DNA of 62,073 nt, from NCBI GenBank assembly GCA_937873425.1, contig CALMYE010000195.1, positions 1 through 62,073 of the forward strand, read 5' to 3'. Shown here piece by piece: positions 54,689 through 62,073 of this stretch. Each line of letters opens with the position of its first letter. Within the stretch, counting starts at the first letter, position 1. Made by a program: the position numbers and the translations under genes. The notes below the pieces were generated by a model. It was not told the origin of the DNA. It worked only from the letters and a program-made list of their open reading frames with translations, and did no database searches. This DNA is from an uncultured Sphingopyxis sp. (GTDB taxonomy: Bacteria > Pseudomonadota > Alphaproteobacteria > Sphingomonadales > Sphingomonadaceae).

Positions 54689-55246
54689 ATGCGTGAGAAT
54701 CACAGCCGCTATTCCACCGTCTCGATCGTCCTGCACTGGACGATCGCCATCCTGATCATCGCCAATGCCACCTTTGGCGGCTGGATGGAGGACGCCTCGG
54801 ACAGCGAGAAGCTCGGCTATTATCAGCTGCACAAATCGGTCGGGATCACGATCCTCGCGCTCAGCCTTATCCGGCTCGGCTGGCGCTTCGGCCATCCCTG
54901 GCCGGCCTTCCCCGGCGGCATGCCGTCATGGGAACGGCTGCTCGCTCGCACGACCCATATTCTCTTCTATGTGCTGATGATCGGCGCCCCGCTTCTCGGC
55001 TGGGCCGCAGCTTCGGCGGGCGGGGCGCCTGAAGTGCCGCTTTACGGCGCCGTGCCCGCGCCCAATCTTCCGCTACCGCTGAACGAGGATCTCGCCGAAG
55101 CGCTCGGCGACATACACAAGCTGATGGTGAAGGCCATTTACGTCGTGCTCGCGCTGCATGTTCTCGGCGCGCTCAAGCATCATTTTTTCGACAAGGACGA
55201 AGTGCTCCACCGGATGCTGCCGCTGTTTCGCAATCCGCGCGGCTGA
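54689..55246 (+). CDS. cytochrome b561-type b-cytochrome
   Basis: A 185-residue diheme membrane protein with four helices (about 13-32, 48-68, 90-112 and 148-168) and the family histidines in VLHWTIAILI, YYQLHKSVGI, TTHILFYVLM and VLALHVLGALKHHF. The LHKSVGITILALSLIRLGWR region is typical of the bacterial b561 (Cytochrom_B561/CybB) family. It transfers electrons in the inner membrane, donor unknown. ATG 54689 places the first helix correctly; the long frame upstream is a shadow of imuA. Confidence 0.92.
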   Translation: MRENHSRYSTVSIVLHWTIAILIIANATFGGWMEDASDSEKLGYYQLHKSVGITILALSLIRLGWRFGHPWPAFPGGMPSWERLLARTTHILFYVLMIGAPLLGWAAASAGGAPEVPLYGAVPAPNLPLPLNEDLAEALGDIHKLMVKAIYVVLALHVLGALKHHFFDKDEVLHRMLPLFRNPRG

Positions 55247-55258
55247 CACGCGTCGGCG

Positions 55259-55696
55259 TCACGGCATGCTGTCGTCGCGGCTGAGCAGGCCCAGGGTGCG
55301 CTCATCGCGCTCGCCGCCGAACCAGCGGATGAGCGCGGCGGAGAAGAGCGGCCGCCGGCTCACGGCCTCGAACAACGTCAGCGACGAACGCAGCTTGACG
55401 GTGTCGACCTCGCCGAAGACCGCCACCGGGTCGCTTGCGGGCAGGTCCTGGATCGCCTCGACGCATTCGGCATAGCGCGCGCCGAGAAGCGGATGGGCCA
55501 GATAGGCCCGCGCCTCGTCGGCTCCCGCGAGACCGTAGAGCTTCGACGTCGCGCTTCGGCCAAGGCCTGCCAGCTGCGGGAATATGAACCACATCCAGTG
55601 CGAGCTCTTCTTGCCGCGGCGAATCTCGCCGAGCGCGCGCGCATAGATTTGCTCCTGCGCCGTCACGAACAGGTCGAGCCCCTCTTCGTTTGTCAT
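55259..55696 (-). CDS. DUF1810 family protein
   Basis: A 145-residue protein with FVTAQEQIYARALGEIRRGK and SSHWMWFIFPQLAGLGRSAT, the clear DUF1810 signature, and a helical C-terminal domain (YLAHPLLGARYAECVEAIQD). The family is related to calpastatin-named bacterial proteins of unknown function. It overlaps the SRAP gene by 4 nt (ATGA, 55693-55696), so it is coupled to it and probably SOS-induced. Confidence 0.92.
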   Translation of the reverse strand: MTNEEGLDLFVTAQEQIYARALGEIRRGKKSSHWMWFIFPQLAGLGRSATSKLYGLAGADEARAYLAHPLLGARYAECVEAIQDLPASDPVAVFGEVDTVKLRSSLTLFEAVSRRPLFSAALIRWFGGERDERTLGLLSRDDSMP

Positions 55697-56310
55697 AAGG
55701 CAAGAGCGCCTTGCGCGGGGGGCTTGCCATATACCTGTGTGACCTCGAGGCTGCCTTCGGGAAGCCATTTCAATATGTCCTCGGCCGGAACGCGCGGATC
55801 GAGCCAGGCGGCCCATTGATCGCGTGGCAGCGGAATGATCTGGCGATGGTGATAGGGTGCGATGTCGGGACCGGCGTCCATCGTCAGGAGGCTGAAGGCT
55901 TCGCCGACATGGCTGTCGCGCCACACACCCGCCATGCAGAACCAGCGATGGTCCTTCAGCGTGAACAGCCACTTGTCGAGCCGCTTTTGCGCGGGGTCGG
56001 TGGGATCGGTGAACTCATAGAAACCGTCGCAGAGGACGAGGCATCGCTGCATGCCGAGATCGCGGCGCTCCGAGCGCACATTATAGACCGGTTTGCCGCC
56101 CTGTCCGGGCCAGCTCCAGCGCCGGTTGACGAGCGATCCGGCGGCGGCGCCGTCGCTGCTCTTCACGATCGGCGCGGTATCGGTGATGCGGACATCCTCG
56201 CGCGCCGGCACGTTCGGTGCGCCCTCGGGCATGCCGATCTTGATCTGGAGGTTGTCGAAGTCCTCGGCGATCGACGCGATGTCTATTTCGAGCCGATAAT
56301 CATTGCACAT
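55693..56310 (-). CDS. SOS response-associated peptidase (SRAP/YedK/HMCES)
   Basis: Shields abasic sites in single-stranded DNA through a thiazolidine crosslink. The 205-residue protein has the essential Cys2 (MCNDYRLEID), the NVRSER motif, CDGFYEF with the active Glu, and PYHHRQIIPL with the active His. The operon is SRAP then DUF1810, headed by a divergent SOS box. It differs from typical MCGR-starting members only in the residue after Cys. Confidence 0.93.
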   Translation of the reverse strand: MCNDYRLEIDIASIAEDFDNLQIKIGMPEGAPNVPAREDVRITDTAPIVKSSDGAAAGSLVNRRWSWPGQGGKPVYNVRSERRDLGMQRCLVLCDGFYEFTDPTDPAQKRLDKWLFTLKDHRWFCMAGVWRDSHVGEAFSLLTMDAGPDIAPYHHRQIIPLPRDQWAAWLDPRVPAEDILKWLPEGSLEVTQVYGKPPAQGALAL

Positions 56311-56345
56311 GCGCGTCGGTCCCCTCGCCCTTGCGACTCAACATC

Positions 56346-56360
56346 GTTCCCATTATGTTC
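56346..56360. promoter_or_regulatory. LexA-type SOS box between divergent SRAP genes
   Basis: GTTC (56346-56349), N7 CCATTAT, GTTC (56357-56360) matches the SOS box. It lies 36 nt from the minus-strand SRAP start and 5 nt before the plus-strand SRAP-like start, so one LexA site may control both. Confidence 0.82.
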
Positions 56361-56365
56361 CACAT

Positions 56366-56878
56366 ATGGGTATCGCGCCAACCCCTTTCGATCCCGACGC
56401 CCCGAGCGGAGGCGTGCAAGCGCTCGTCCGGCGCAATCCCGACAATATGACCGAGATCGAAATGGTCAAAGCGGTTTGGGGTTCCGACCCGCGGTTTAGC
56501 GACGGGATCAATTATCGTTTCGTGCGCGCCGAGGGCCGCGCCTTCCCGGCGCGCCGCTGCCTGATCCCAGCGTCCGAGTTCCGCATGGGAACCGGCGATC
56601 ACCGCTACCGGGTGACGCTCGACAGCGGCAATTTCTTCTATCTCGCCGCAGTGTGGGACCCGCCACTTGCCGATTGGCCGCTGTCCTACAGCATCCTCAC
56701 CATCCCCGCGGGCGCCGATGTCATTCCTTATCAGTCGCGCCACGGCGTGATCATCCAGCGGCGCGACGCGAACCATTGGCTCGACGGGAGCCTGCCGAAC
56801 GAGGTGCTTTTCGAGGAACCCCCGCGTCACACGCTGTTCGTTGAGCCTTTGCGCAAACAGGCGGAACTTCCGCTCTAG
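56366..56878 (+). CDS. SRAP-like protein lacking the catalytic cysteine
   Basis: A 170-residue protein related to SRAP: AVWGSDPRFSDGINYRFVRA, RCLIPASEFRMG (aligned with the active-site Glu region) and YQSRHGVIIQRRD (the active His region). It starts MGIAPTPFDPDAPSGG and has no Cys2, so it cannot form the thiazolidine crosslink in the usual way. It faces the canonical SRAP gene across a shared SOS box. The frame is open to 56303, but that extension also contains no Met-Cys start. It may be a divergent paralogue or a regulator. Confidence 0.8.
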   Translation: MGIAPTPFDPDAPSGGVQALVRRNPDNMTEIEMVKAVWGSDPRFSDGINYRFVRAEGRAFPARRCLIPASEFRMGTGDHRYRVTLDSGNFFYLAAVWDPPLADWPLSYSILTIPAGADVIPYQSRHGVIIQRRDANHWLDGSLPNEVLFEEPPRHTLFVEPLRKQAELPL

Positions 56879-57094
56879 ATCATGATGTCGCCGGCCCGCA
56901 GGGCCCGAACAACCGCACTCTTGGCGAGCCCGCAGCGGGGCGGCGTGCGATGCGCGCCCGTGCCTAGCCGCCGCCCCGCAAGGATAGCGAGCCGAGTGTG
57001 CCGCGCGGCCAAAACAAAAGTGCGACCCCTGGCCGAGCCTGCGAGGCCAGAGCGCGCTCATCAGATGCCGCGCCCGACATGCCGCCGCGCGGCC

Positions 57095-57119
57095 GTCCCG
57101 CCGGGCACGCCGGCGGGAC
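57095..57119 (-). terminator. hairpin downstream of HU
   Basis: GTCCCGCCGG (57095-57104) pairs with CCGGCGGGAC (57110-57119) with a 5-nt loop, 8 nt after the HU stop on the minus strand. There is no clear T-run, so it may act mainly as an mRNA end stabiliser. Confidence 0.5.
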
Positions 57120-57127
57120 GTACCGGC

Positions 57128-57403
57128 TCAGCCGTTCAGACGATCCTTGACGGCCTTTGCAGCGCCGAAGGTCAGCTTCTTCGAAGCCGCAATCTGGATG
57201 GTTTCGCCGGTCGAGGGATTGCGGCCTTCACGCGCGGCCGATTCCTTGACCTTGAACTTGCCGAAGCCGTTGACCGAGACTTCGTCGCCCTTGGCGGCGG
57301 CGGCGGTGATCGCGGCGAAAACGGCATCGACAGCCTTCTTCGCATCGGCCTTGCTCAGACCAAGTGCGGTTGCGACGCTGTCCGACAGTTCGGCGTGGTT
57401 CAT
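57128..57403 (-). CDS. HU family DNA-binding protein
   Basis: A 91-residue nucleoid protein with MNHAELSDSVATALGLSKAD, VSVNGFGKFKVKESAAREGR and the DNA-binding arm RNPSTGETIQIAASKKLTFG. It bends DNA and may support integration and replication. ATG 57403 gives the standard HU length; the frame is open to 57514. As the ICE limits are unknown it could be element-borne or chromosomal. Confidence 0.95.
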   Translation of the reverse strand: MNHAELSDSVATALGLSKADAKKAVDAVFAAITAAAAKGDEVSVNGFGKFKVKESAAREGRNPSTGETIQIAASKKLTFGAAKAVKDRLNG

Positions 57404-57543
57404 AAAATCATCTCCTTGAGCGGCCGGAAGGATCCCGGCCGGGCGGGCGCTATAGCGCCGCGGACGGATCGGCGCCATCTGCGCCGCGCCAAGGCGCGGC
57501 ACGGCGAGTTGCACTCGGTGGCGGCGTGCGGCAGTAGCGACAG

Positions 57544-58449
57544 ATGCTTCCCCACCGCCTCATCGCATCCGCCCTGCTCCTGCTGGCTGCCGCCTGCTCG
57601 CCCGCGACCTCCGCACCCGCAAACCCGCCTGTTCCATCGAAACCGCTCAAGCTTGCGAGCTGGAATCTGGAATTTCTCGCCGCGAGGAACGGCGAAGGCT
57701 GCAACCCCAGGGATGACAACGATTATGCCGCGATGCGCCGCATCGTCGACGACCTCGACGCCGATGTGATCGCCTTTCAGGAGGCCGAGAATGAGGCCGC
57801 CGCAGCGCGGGTCTTCGACCCCGCCAAATATGTCGTGATCATGGAAGCCCGGAAGGGCGCGCCGGGCGGCACCTGCGGCGGCAGGTTCCCGGCGCAGACG
57901 GTGATCCGCCAAGCGGTCGGTTTCGCGATCCGCAAGGACATGGCCTTTGATCGCCATGCCGATGTGACGTCGCTGATGCGCGGCAACGAGCAGCTTCGCT
58001 CGGGCGTCGACATCACGCTCCGCCCCGAGGGCCGCACACCGATCCGCCTTCTCGGCATCCACCTCAAGTCGGGCTGCTTTTCCGGGAGCGAGGCGAAGGC
58101 CTGCCCCATATTCCAGGACCAGATTCCGGCGCTCGAAGCCTGGATCGACGCGGCCGCCACCGGGCCCGAGCGCTTCGCGGTGCTGGGCGACTGGAATCGC
58201 CGGCTCGCGCTTCCCGGCGACGCGATCTGGACTGAAATCGACGATGGCGATCCGGCCAACGCCGATCTGACGCTCGCCGACGCGGGCCAGCCGCCGGCCT
58301 GCGACCCGCGCTATGACAGTTTCATCGATCATATCGTCCTCGACCGGCGCGCCGCCGCCGACCGGACGGGGTTCAGCGAAACGCTCTATGCGCCCGGCGA
58401 GAAGCATTATTCGGACCACTGCCCAATCGCGGTCACGCTGCGGCGATAA
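57544..58449 (+). CDS. endonuclease/exonuclease/phosphatase family lipoprotein
   Basis: A 301-residue exported protein with lipobox LAAACSPAT and a Pro/Ala spacer, then the EEP fold: KLASWNLEFLAARNGEGCNP (Asn), AFQEAENEAAAA (metal Glu), RLLGIHLKSGCF, VLGDWNRRLALPG (catalytic Asp-Asn), and YSDHCPIAV (final His). The catalytic residues look intact, so it may hydrolyse phosphodiesters in the periplasm. Extra cysteines may form disulfides. It stands alone, followed by a gap with a hairpin. Confidence 0.9.
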   Translation: MLPHRLIASALLLLAAACSPATSAPANPPVPSKPLKLASWNLEFLAARNGEGCNPRDDNDYAAMRRIVDDLDADVIAFQEAENEAAAARVFDPAKYVVIMEARKGAPGGTCGGRFPAQTVIRQAVGFAIRKDMAFDRHADVTSLMRGNEQLRSGVDITLRPEGRTPIRLLGIHLKSGCFSGSEAKACPIFQDQIPALEAWIDAAATGPERFAVLGDWNRRLALPGDAIWTEIDDGDPANADLTLADAGQPPACDPRYDSFIDHIVLDRRAAADRTGFSETLYAPGEKHYSDHCPIAVTLRR

Positions 58450-58565
58450 AAAAATTCCGCGCCTCGAAGAAGGCCACGGAACCATCGCGTTCCCGGCACG
58501 TTTCACTTACCTGTCCAGACGAAAGAATGGCAGAATTTGATGGCATCTTCGGATGCAATCTAGGG

Positions 58566-58595
58566 AAGCCCCGCTGCAGAGATGTAGCGGGGCTT
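58566..58595. terminator. hairpin downstream of the EEP gene
   Basis: AAGCCCCGCT (58566-58575) pairs perfectly with AGCGGGGCTT (58586-58595) around a 10-nt loop. The following bases are only slightly T-rich (ACCATTT). It is a plausible terminator or RNA end, about 116 nt after the EEP stop. Confidence 0.5.
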
Positions 58596-58659
58596 ACCAT
58601 TTCCGCTCCGCAGATATGTGGGCGCCATGCCGCAGGCGAGAAGCCAAGCAGCCCGCCAA

Positions 58660-58788
58660 TCATTCCGCTTCGGGTACATCCTCGACACTTTCCCGACCGT
58701 CGTCATCAGGAAGGGGAACCTGCTCCGGAACTTGCTCGGGGCCGGTCGGGGGAGAATCGGGATGCGGGTCGGGCGGTGCGCTTGCCAT
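58660..58788 (-). CDS. small proline- and acid-rich hypothetical protein
   Basis: A 42-residue protein starting MASAPPDPHPDSPPTGPEQV and ending ESVEDVPEAE. AGGAG is five bases upstream of ATG 58788, which is the main reason to accept it. It is probably disordered and has no known domain. A longer frame to 58962 exists but lacks a ribosome site. Confidence 0.45.
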   Translation of the reverse strand: MASAPPDPHPDSPPTGPEQVPEQVPLPDDDGRESVEDVPEAE

Positions 58789-58960
58789 GACAGCTCCTAT
58801 GGACGTTGCCACTGGGAAACGGCCGGCAAGTCCTGCGGTTCCGGCGAGCCCGAGCCGCCCTGCGATCAGGCACCAGGCTCCGGCACAAAATAGATCCAAA
58901 ATGGTCTGATCTGGCGGCGGCACTTCCGTTTCCCCCCTGTTGACGATAGCGTGCCGCGCC

Positions 58961-61924
58961 ATGACCGTGGGGGAAGAGGAATCGATCGGACCGGGATCGT
59001 TGTGGCTGCGATGGGATCCGCACGTTCACGCCCCGGGCACGATCTTCAACGACCAGTTCAAGGGCGATTGGGAAGCCTATCTTGCCGCGATCGAGGGTGC
59101 GACGCCGACGATCCGTGCGCTCGGTATTACCGACTATTACGGGCTTGAACTCTACAAGGAGGTTCGCGCGCGCAAGGAGCAAGGTCGCCTCAAGGACTGC
59201 GACCTGATCTTTCCGAATATCGAGCTTCGGTTCAGCGTGGGAACCGCGCGGTCGTGGATCAACGCCCATCTGCTCGTCTGCCCCGACGATCCCGATCATA
59301 TCGAGCAGCTCACGCGCTTCCTTCAGCGCCTGACCTTCAAGACCACGACCGACACCTTCGCCTGCAATCCTTCGGAACTGATCCGCTTGGGACGGTCGCT
59401 CAATTCCGAGCTGACCGATGATCGTTCAGCGCTTCGCCACGGCTCCGAACAATTCAAGGTCAGCTTCGATCAGCTCCGCGACGAATATAAGGGGATGAGC
59501 TGGGCGCAGGAGAATATCCTGATCGCGGTCGCCGGGGCGAAGGGCGACGGGACATCGGGACTTCAAGATGGCGCAGACCAGGCTTTGCGCCAGCAGATTG
59601 AACATTTTGCTCATATCATGTTCGCGTCGAGCCCGGCGCAGCGTGAATTTTGGCTCGGCCGAAAAACCAGTCGCGAGCATATCTGCGAGACCTACGGCGG
59701 GCTCAAGCCCTGCATGCACGGCAGCGACGGGCATTCTGTCGAGCGAACGGGCGCGCCCGATGGCGACCGCTATACCTGGATCAAGGGGGCGGCGACATTC
59801 GACGGACTGAAGCAGGCCTGCATCGATCCCGAGGGCCGCGCTTACGTCGGGACCGAGGCGCCCCCCGCATCTGCGCCGTCCGAGACGATCCGCCGTGTGA
59901 CCCTGACGAATGCGCCGTGGGCCCCCAATTCGGTGATCGATCTCAACCCCGGCCTTGTCGCCATCATCGGTGCGCGCGGGTCTGGTAAGACCGCGCTTGC
60001 CGACATGATCGCGGCGGGATGCGATGCCCATGCGGACCAGCTCCCCATGCAGTCCTTCCTTGTGCGGGCGAGCGAATATCTCGACGATGCGACGGTGAAG
60101 CTCGATTGGGGCAATGGCGTTGTCACCGAACGCGGCCTCGATAATGCCGCGGCGGCATGGGACGGCTACGCCCGCGCTCGATACCTGACACAGCAGTTCG
60201 TGGAATCGCTCTGCTCACCGGAGGGAATGACCGATGGCCTGCTGTCGGAAGTCGAGCGCGTGGTCTTTGACGCGCACAGCCCGACCGAGCGAGAGGGCGC
60301 CGTCGATTTTGCGGACCTTCGCGACCTCAAGGCAGCCCGGTTCCGCGAGGCGCGACGCCGCGAAGAACAGAAGCTCGAGGAATTGTCCGACCGGATCAAC
60401 ATCGAGCTCGAGAAGCAATCTCAGATCGTGGCCATTCGGAAGCAGGTCGACGAGAAGAAGCTCAAGATCACCCAGCTCACCGAGGACCGCGGCAAGCTTG
60501 TCCGCAAAGGCAGCGAGGACCGGATCAAGCGCCTCGAAGGCCTGACCGAGGCGGCAAACGAAGTGCGCGCGCGGGTTAGGCGACTGACCAATCGCGAGCA
60601 GAAGTTGCTACTCGTCCAGGACGAGGTTTCGGACTTCCGGACCCATCAGGCGCCCGAAAATCTGCGCGATGCGCAAGAACGCCACAAGGATGCCGGCATA
60701 GCCGGAGAGGCGTGGGACCCGTTTTTGACGCAGTACAGCGGCAATGTGGACGGCATCATCAACGACAACCTGTCCTCCACCCGGAAGAACCGCGACGGGT
60801 GGCGCGGGACCGATATCGCAATCACCGATCCAGCGACCCCACTCATCGCCGACGATGCCGATCTGACGAAACTGCCCTTGGGCCGGCTCGATGCCGAAAT
60901 CCGGCGGCTCGGAGATATCATAAACGTCGACAAGGAAACGCGCGAACGGTTCAATTCCCTGTCGGCGAAAATCACGACCGAGACCGAATTGCTCTCGGTC
61001 CTGCAGGACAAGCTGAAGGACTATGAGGGCGCAGAGGAGCGCGCCAAGGGACTACCTGCGGAAAGGCAGACAAGTTACCGGCGAATTTTCGAAGCGGTGT
61101 TTTCGGAACAACAGGTCCTCAACGACCTTTACGCACCCATCCGGGCGCGAATGGATGAGACGGGCGGGACGCTCGGGAAGCTTGCATTCACGGTCACCCG
61201 CCGCCCCGACATGGCGGAATGGGCAAAGCGCGGCGAGGATCTGCTCGACCTTCGCCGACAGGGTCCGTTTCGCGGCGAAGGTAAATTGCTCGAGGCTGCG
61301 AATGACGAGCTTCGCGGCGTTTGGGAGAGCGGAACCGCCGAAGAAGTGACCGAGGCGCTGAAGGAGTTTCGCCAAAAATATCAGAAGAGCTTCTTCGAAC
61401 ATGCTCTCGCGCAGCGTAGCGATGCCGCCGCATTCCGCGGCTGGCTCAAGTTGTTTGCGCGCTGGCTCTATGGCACCGATCATATCGAAGTTCGGTACAG
61501 CGTCGACTATGATGGGGTCGATATCCGCAAACTTTCGCCGGGCACGCGCGGTATCGTGCTCCTGCTGCTGTACCTCGCGCTCGACAATGCAGATGAGCGG
61601 CCGCTGATCATCGATCAGCCCGAGGAAAACCTCGATCCCAAGTCGATCTATGATGAACTCGTCGGCCTGTTCCTCAAGGCCAAGGCGAAACGCCAGGTCA
61701 TCATCGTCACGCATAACGCCAATCTCGTGATCAACACCGACGCCGATCAGGTCATCGTTGCATCGGCGGGCCCGCATCCGGGGGATGGCTTGCCCGATAT
61801 CGCCTATGCGAGCGGCGGCCTCGAAGATGCACCGATCCGCAAGATGGTCTGCGACATTCTCGAGGGCGGGGAACATGCGTTTCGCGAGCGCGCACGGCGC
61901 CTGCGCGTCCGCCTGGAGCGTTAG
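58961..61924 (+). CDS. TrlF-type PHP/SMC-like AAA ATPase
   Basis: A 987-residue protein with an N-terminal PHP-type metal site (DPHVHAPG, H21 and H23, and MHGSDGHSVERTG later), then an ABC/SMC-type ATPase: Walker A GARGSGKT at 337-344, a long coiled-coil region (about 470-740), and C-terminal LSPGTRGIVLLLLYLALDN with Walker B PLIIDQPEENLD (881-892) and an IIVTHNANL switch. Such proteins are candidate nucleic-acid sensing nucleases in defence. ATG 58961 is preferred over TTG 58940; neither has a strong ribosome site. Confidence 0.86.
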   Translation: MTVGEEESIGPGSLWLRWDPHVHAPGTIFNDQFKGDWEAYLAAIEGATPTIRALGITDYYGLELYKEVRARKEQGRLKDCDLIFPNIELRFSVGTARSWINAHLLVCPDDPDHIEQLTRFLQRLTFKTTTDTFACNPSELIRLGRSLNSELTDDRSALRHGSEQFKVSFDQLRDEYKGMSWAQENILIAVAGAKGDGTSGLQDGADQALRQQIEHFAHIMFASSPAQREFWLGRKTSREHICETYGGLKPCMHGSDGHSVERTGAPDGDRYTWIKGAATFDGLKQACIDPEGRAYVGTEAPPASAPSETIRRVTLTNAPWAPNSVIDLNPGLVAIIGARGSGKTALADMIAAGCDAHADQLPMQSFLVRASEYLDDATVKLDWGNGVVTERGLDNAAAAWDGYARARYLTQQFVESLCSPEGMTDGLLSEVERVVFDAHSPTEREGAVDFADLRDLKAARFREARRREEQKLEELSDRINIELEKQSQIVAIRKQVDEKKLKITQLTEDRGKLVRKGSEDRIKRLEGLTEAANEVRARVRRLTNREQKLLLVQDEVSDFRTHQAPENLRDAQERHKDAGIAGEAWDPFLTQYSGNVDGIINDNLSSTRKNRDGWRGTDIAITDPATPLIADDADLTKLPLGRLDAEIRRLGDIINVDKETRERFNSLSAKITTETELLSVLQDKLKDYEGAEERAKGLPAERQTSYRRIFEAVFSEQQVLNDLYAPIRARMDETGGTLGKLAFTVTRRPDMAEWAKRGEDLLDLRRQGPFRGEGKLLEAANDELRGVWESGTAEEVTEALKEFRQKYQKSFFEHALAQRSDAAAFRGWLKLFARWLYGTDHIEVRYSVDYDGVDIRKLSPGTRGIVLLLLYLALDNADERPLIIDQPEENLDPKSIYDELVGLFLKAKAKRQVIIVTHNANLVINTDADQVIVASAGPHPGDGLPDIAYASGGLEDAPIRKMVCDILEGGEHAFRERARRLRVRLER

Positions 61925-61962
61925 TCTCGATATTTTGCACGGGCTCAAGGGGGAGCAAAACC

Positions 61963-62073
61963 AATGAGGAAAATCATTCTGGCTGCGGCGCTGATCTGCG
62001 CGCCGGGACTGGCGCAGGGTAAGCGTGTCCTGAAGGCCGCAGCTACGCGGCCTGGGCGATCTGCTGCTGCTCG
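61963..62073 (+). CDS. exported protein, N-terminal part only (possibly interrupted)
   Basis: An ATG with a preceding AG-rich tract begins MRKIILAAALICAPGLAQ, a good signal peptide. After GLAQG the sequence changes character to KRVLKAAATRPGRSAAA and reaches the window edge. On the opposite strand a frame ending EQQQIAQAA stops at 62043-62045. This could be a normal start of an unknown gene, or a gene cut by an insertion sequence whose transposase end lies at the edge. It cannot be resolved here. Confidence 0.4.

Larger units (their letters stand above)
58450..58960. other. 511-nt gap between the EEP gene and the TrlF-type ATPase
   Basis: Contains a strong hairpin at 58566-58595 and one small minus-strand ORF (58660-58788), both listed separately. 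I see no RNA gene or attachment site in the rest. Confidence 0.6.

Noticed and set aside
58480-58520. SOS box near 58490 (GAACCATCGCGTTC)
   Set aside because: The half-sites are inverted and the spacing is not seven bases, unlike the three accepted boxes.

Overview
The window looks like the chromosome of a GC-rich alphaproteobacterium of the sphingomonad type (Sphingopyxis/Sphingomonas-like). The signs are a TonB-ExbB-ExbD-ExbD cluster, imuA-imuB-dnaE2, SOS boxes of the alphaproteobacterial form GTTC-N7-GTTC (or GAAC-N7-GAAC), and dispersed GC-rich palindromic repeats. This is inferred from gene content; no database was searched.

Positions 1-16.8 kb are ordinary chromosome in short, independently oriented units: a six-helix membrane protein, homoserine dehydrogenase, an exported protein, a TonB energy-transduction operon (tonB-exbB-exbD-exbD), UDP-glucose dehydrogenase, a Cu/Zn superoxide dismutase-like lipoprotein, two MFS transporters, a low-molecular-weight tyrosine phosphatase facing an RNA ligase-like 2',3'-cyclic phosphodiesterase, a Bax-inhibitor-1 protein, a DUF2785 protein, a glutathione S-transferase and a CinA-like protein separated by an SOS box, and a transglutaminase. 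Two good intrinsic terminators and two composite palindromic repeats lie in the gaps.

At 16.82 kb the chromosome ends at the 3' half of a tRNA-Gly(GCC) gene, followed by a tyrosine integrase. This is the left attachment site of an integrative and conjugative element (ICE). The intact tRNA that should mark the other end was not seen, so the element probably continues past 62 kb. It carries a full P-type mating-pair operon (trbBCDEJKLFGI plus DUF2274, minus strand, 22.6-31.8 kb) and a mobilisation block: RHH protein, TraG coupling protein, DUF3363 relaxase, lytic transglycosylase, DUF736, TraF-like peptidase, DUF2840, HTH, DUF2285 and DUF6499 (36.6-44.3 kb). A candidate oriT lies just upstream of the relaxase.

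Cargo sits between these modules. Next to the integrase is a translationally coupled four-gene operon: an unknown 189-aa protein, a QueC-like PP-loop enzyme with a zinc site, an XRE-HTH/ImmA-type metalloprotease, and a PIN-domain protein. It looks like an undescribed or divergent defence/toxin system and is the strongest novelty candidate here. A second cargo block (32-36.6 kb) has a membrane-anchored LuxR-type regulator, a RadC/JAB protein with a winged-helix tail, and a protein with an R-x4-H HEPN-like motif. A third (46.1-48.2 kb) has two adjacent unknown proteins, both with HEPN-like motifs, between DUF736 paralogues.

From 48.7 to 61.9 kb is a DNA damage and defence block: dnaE2-imuB-imuA under an SOS box, a b-type cytochrome, a DUF1810-SRAP pair divergent from a second SRAP-like gene lacking the catalytic cysteine and sharing an SOS box, HU, an EEP-family lipoprotein, and a large PHP-SMC-like ATPase (TrlF type). 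The window ends in a short signal-peptide ORF that may be interrupted.
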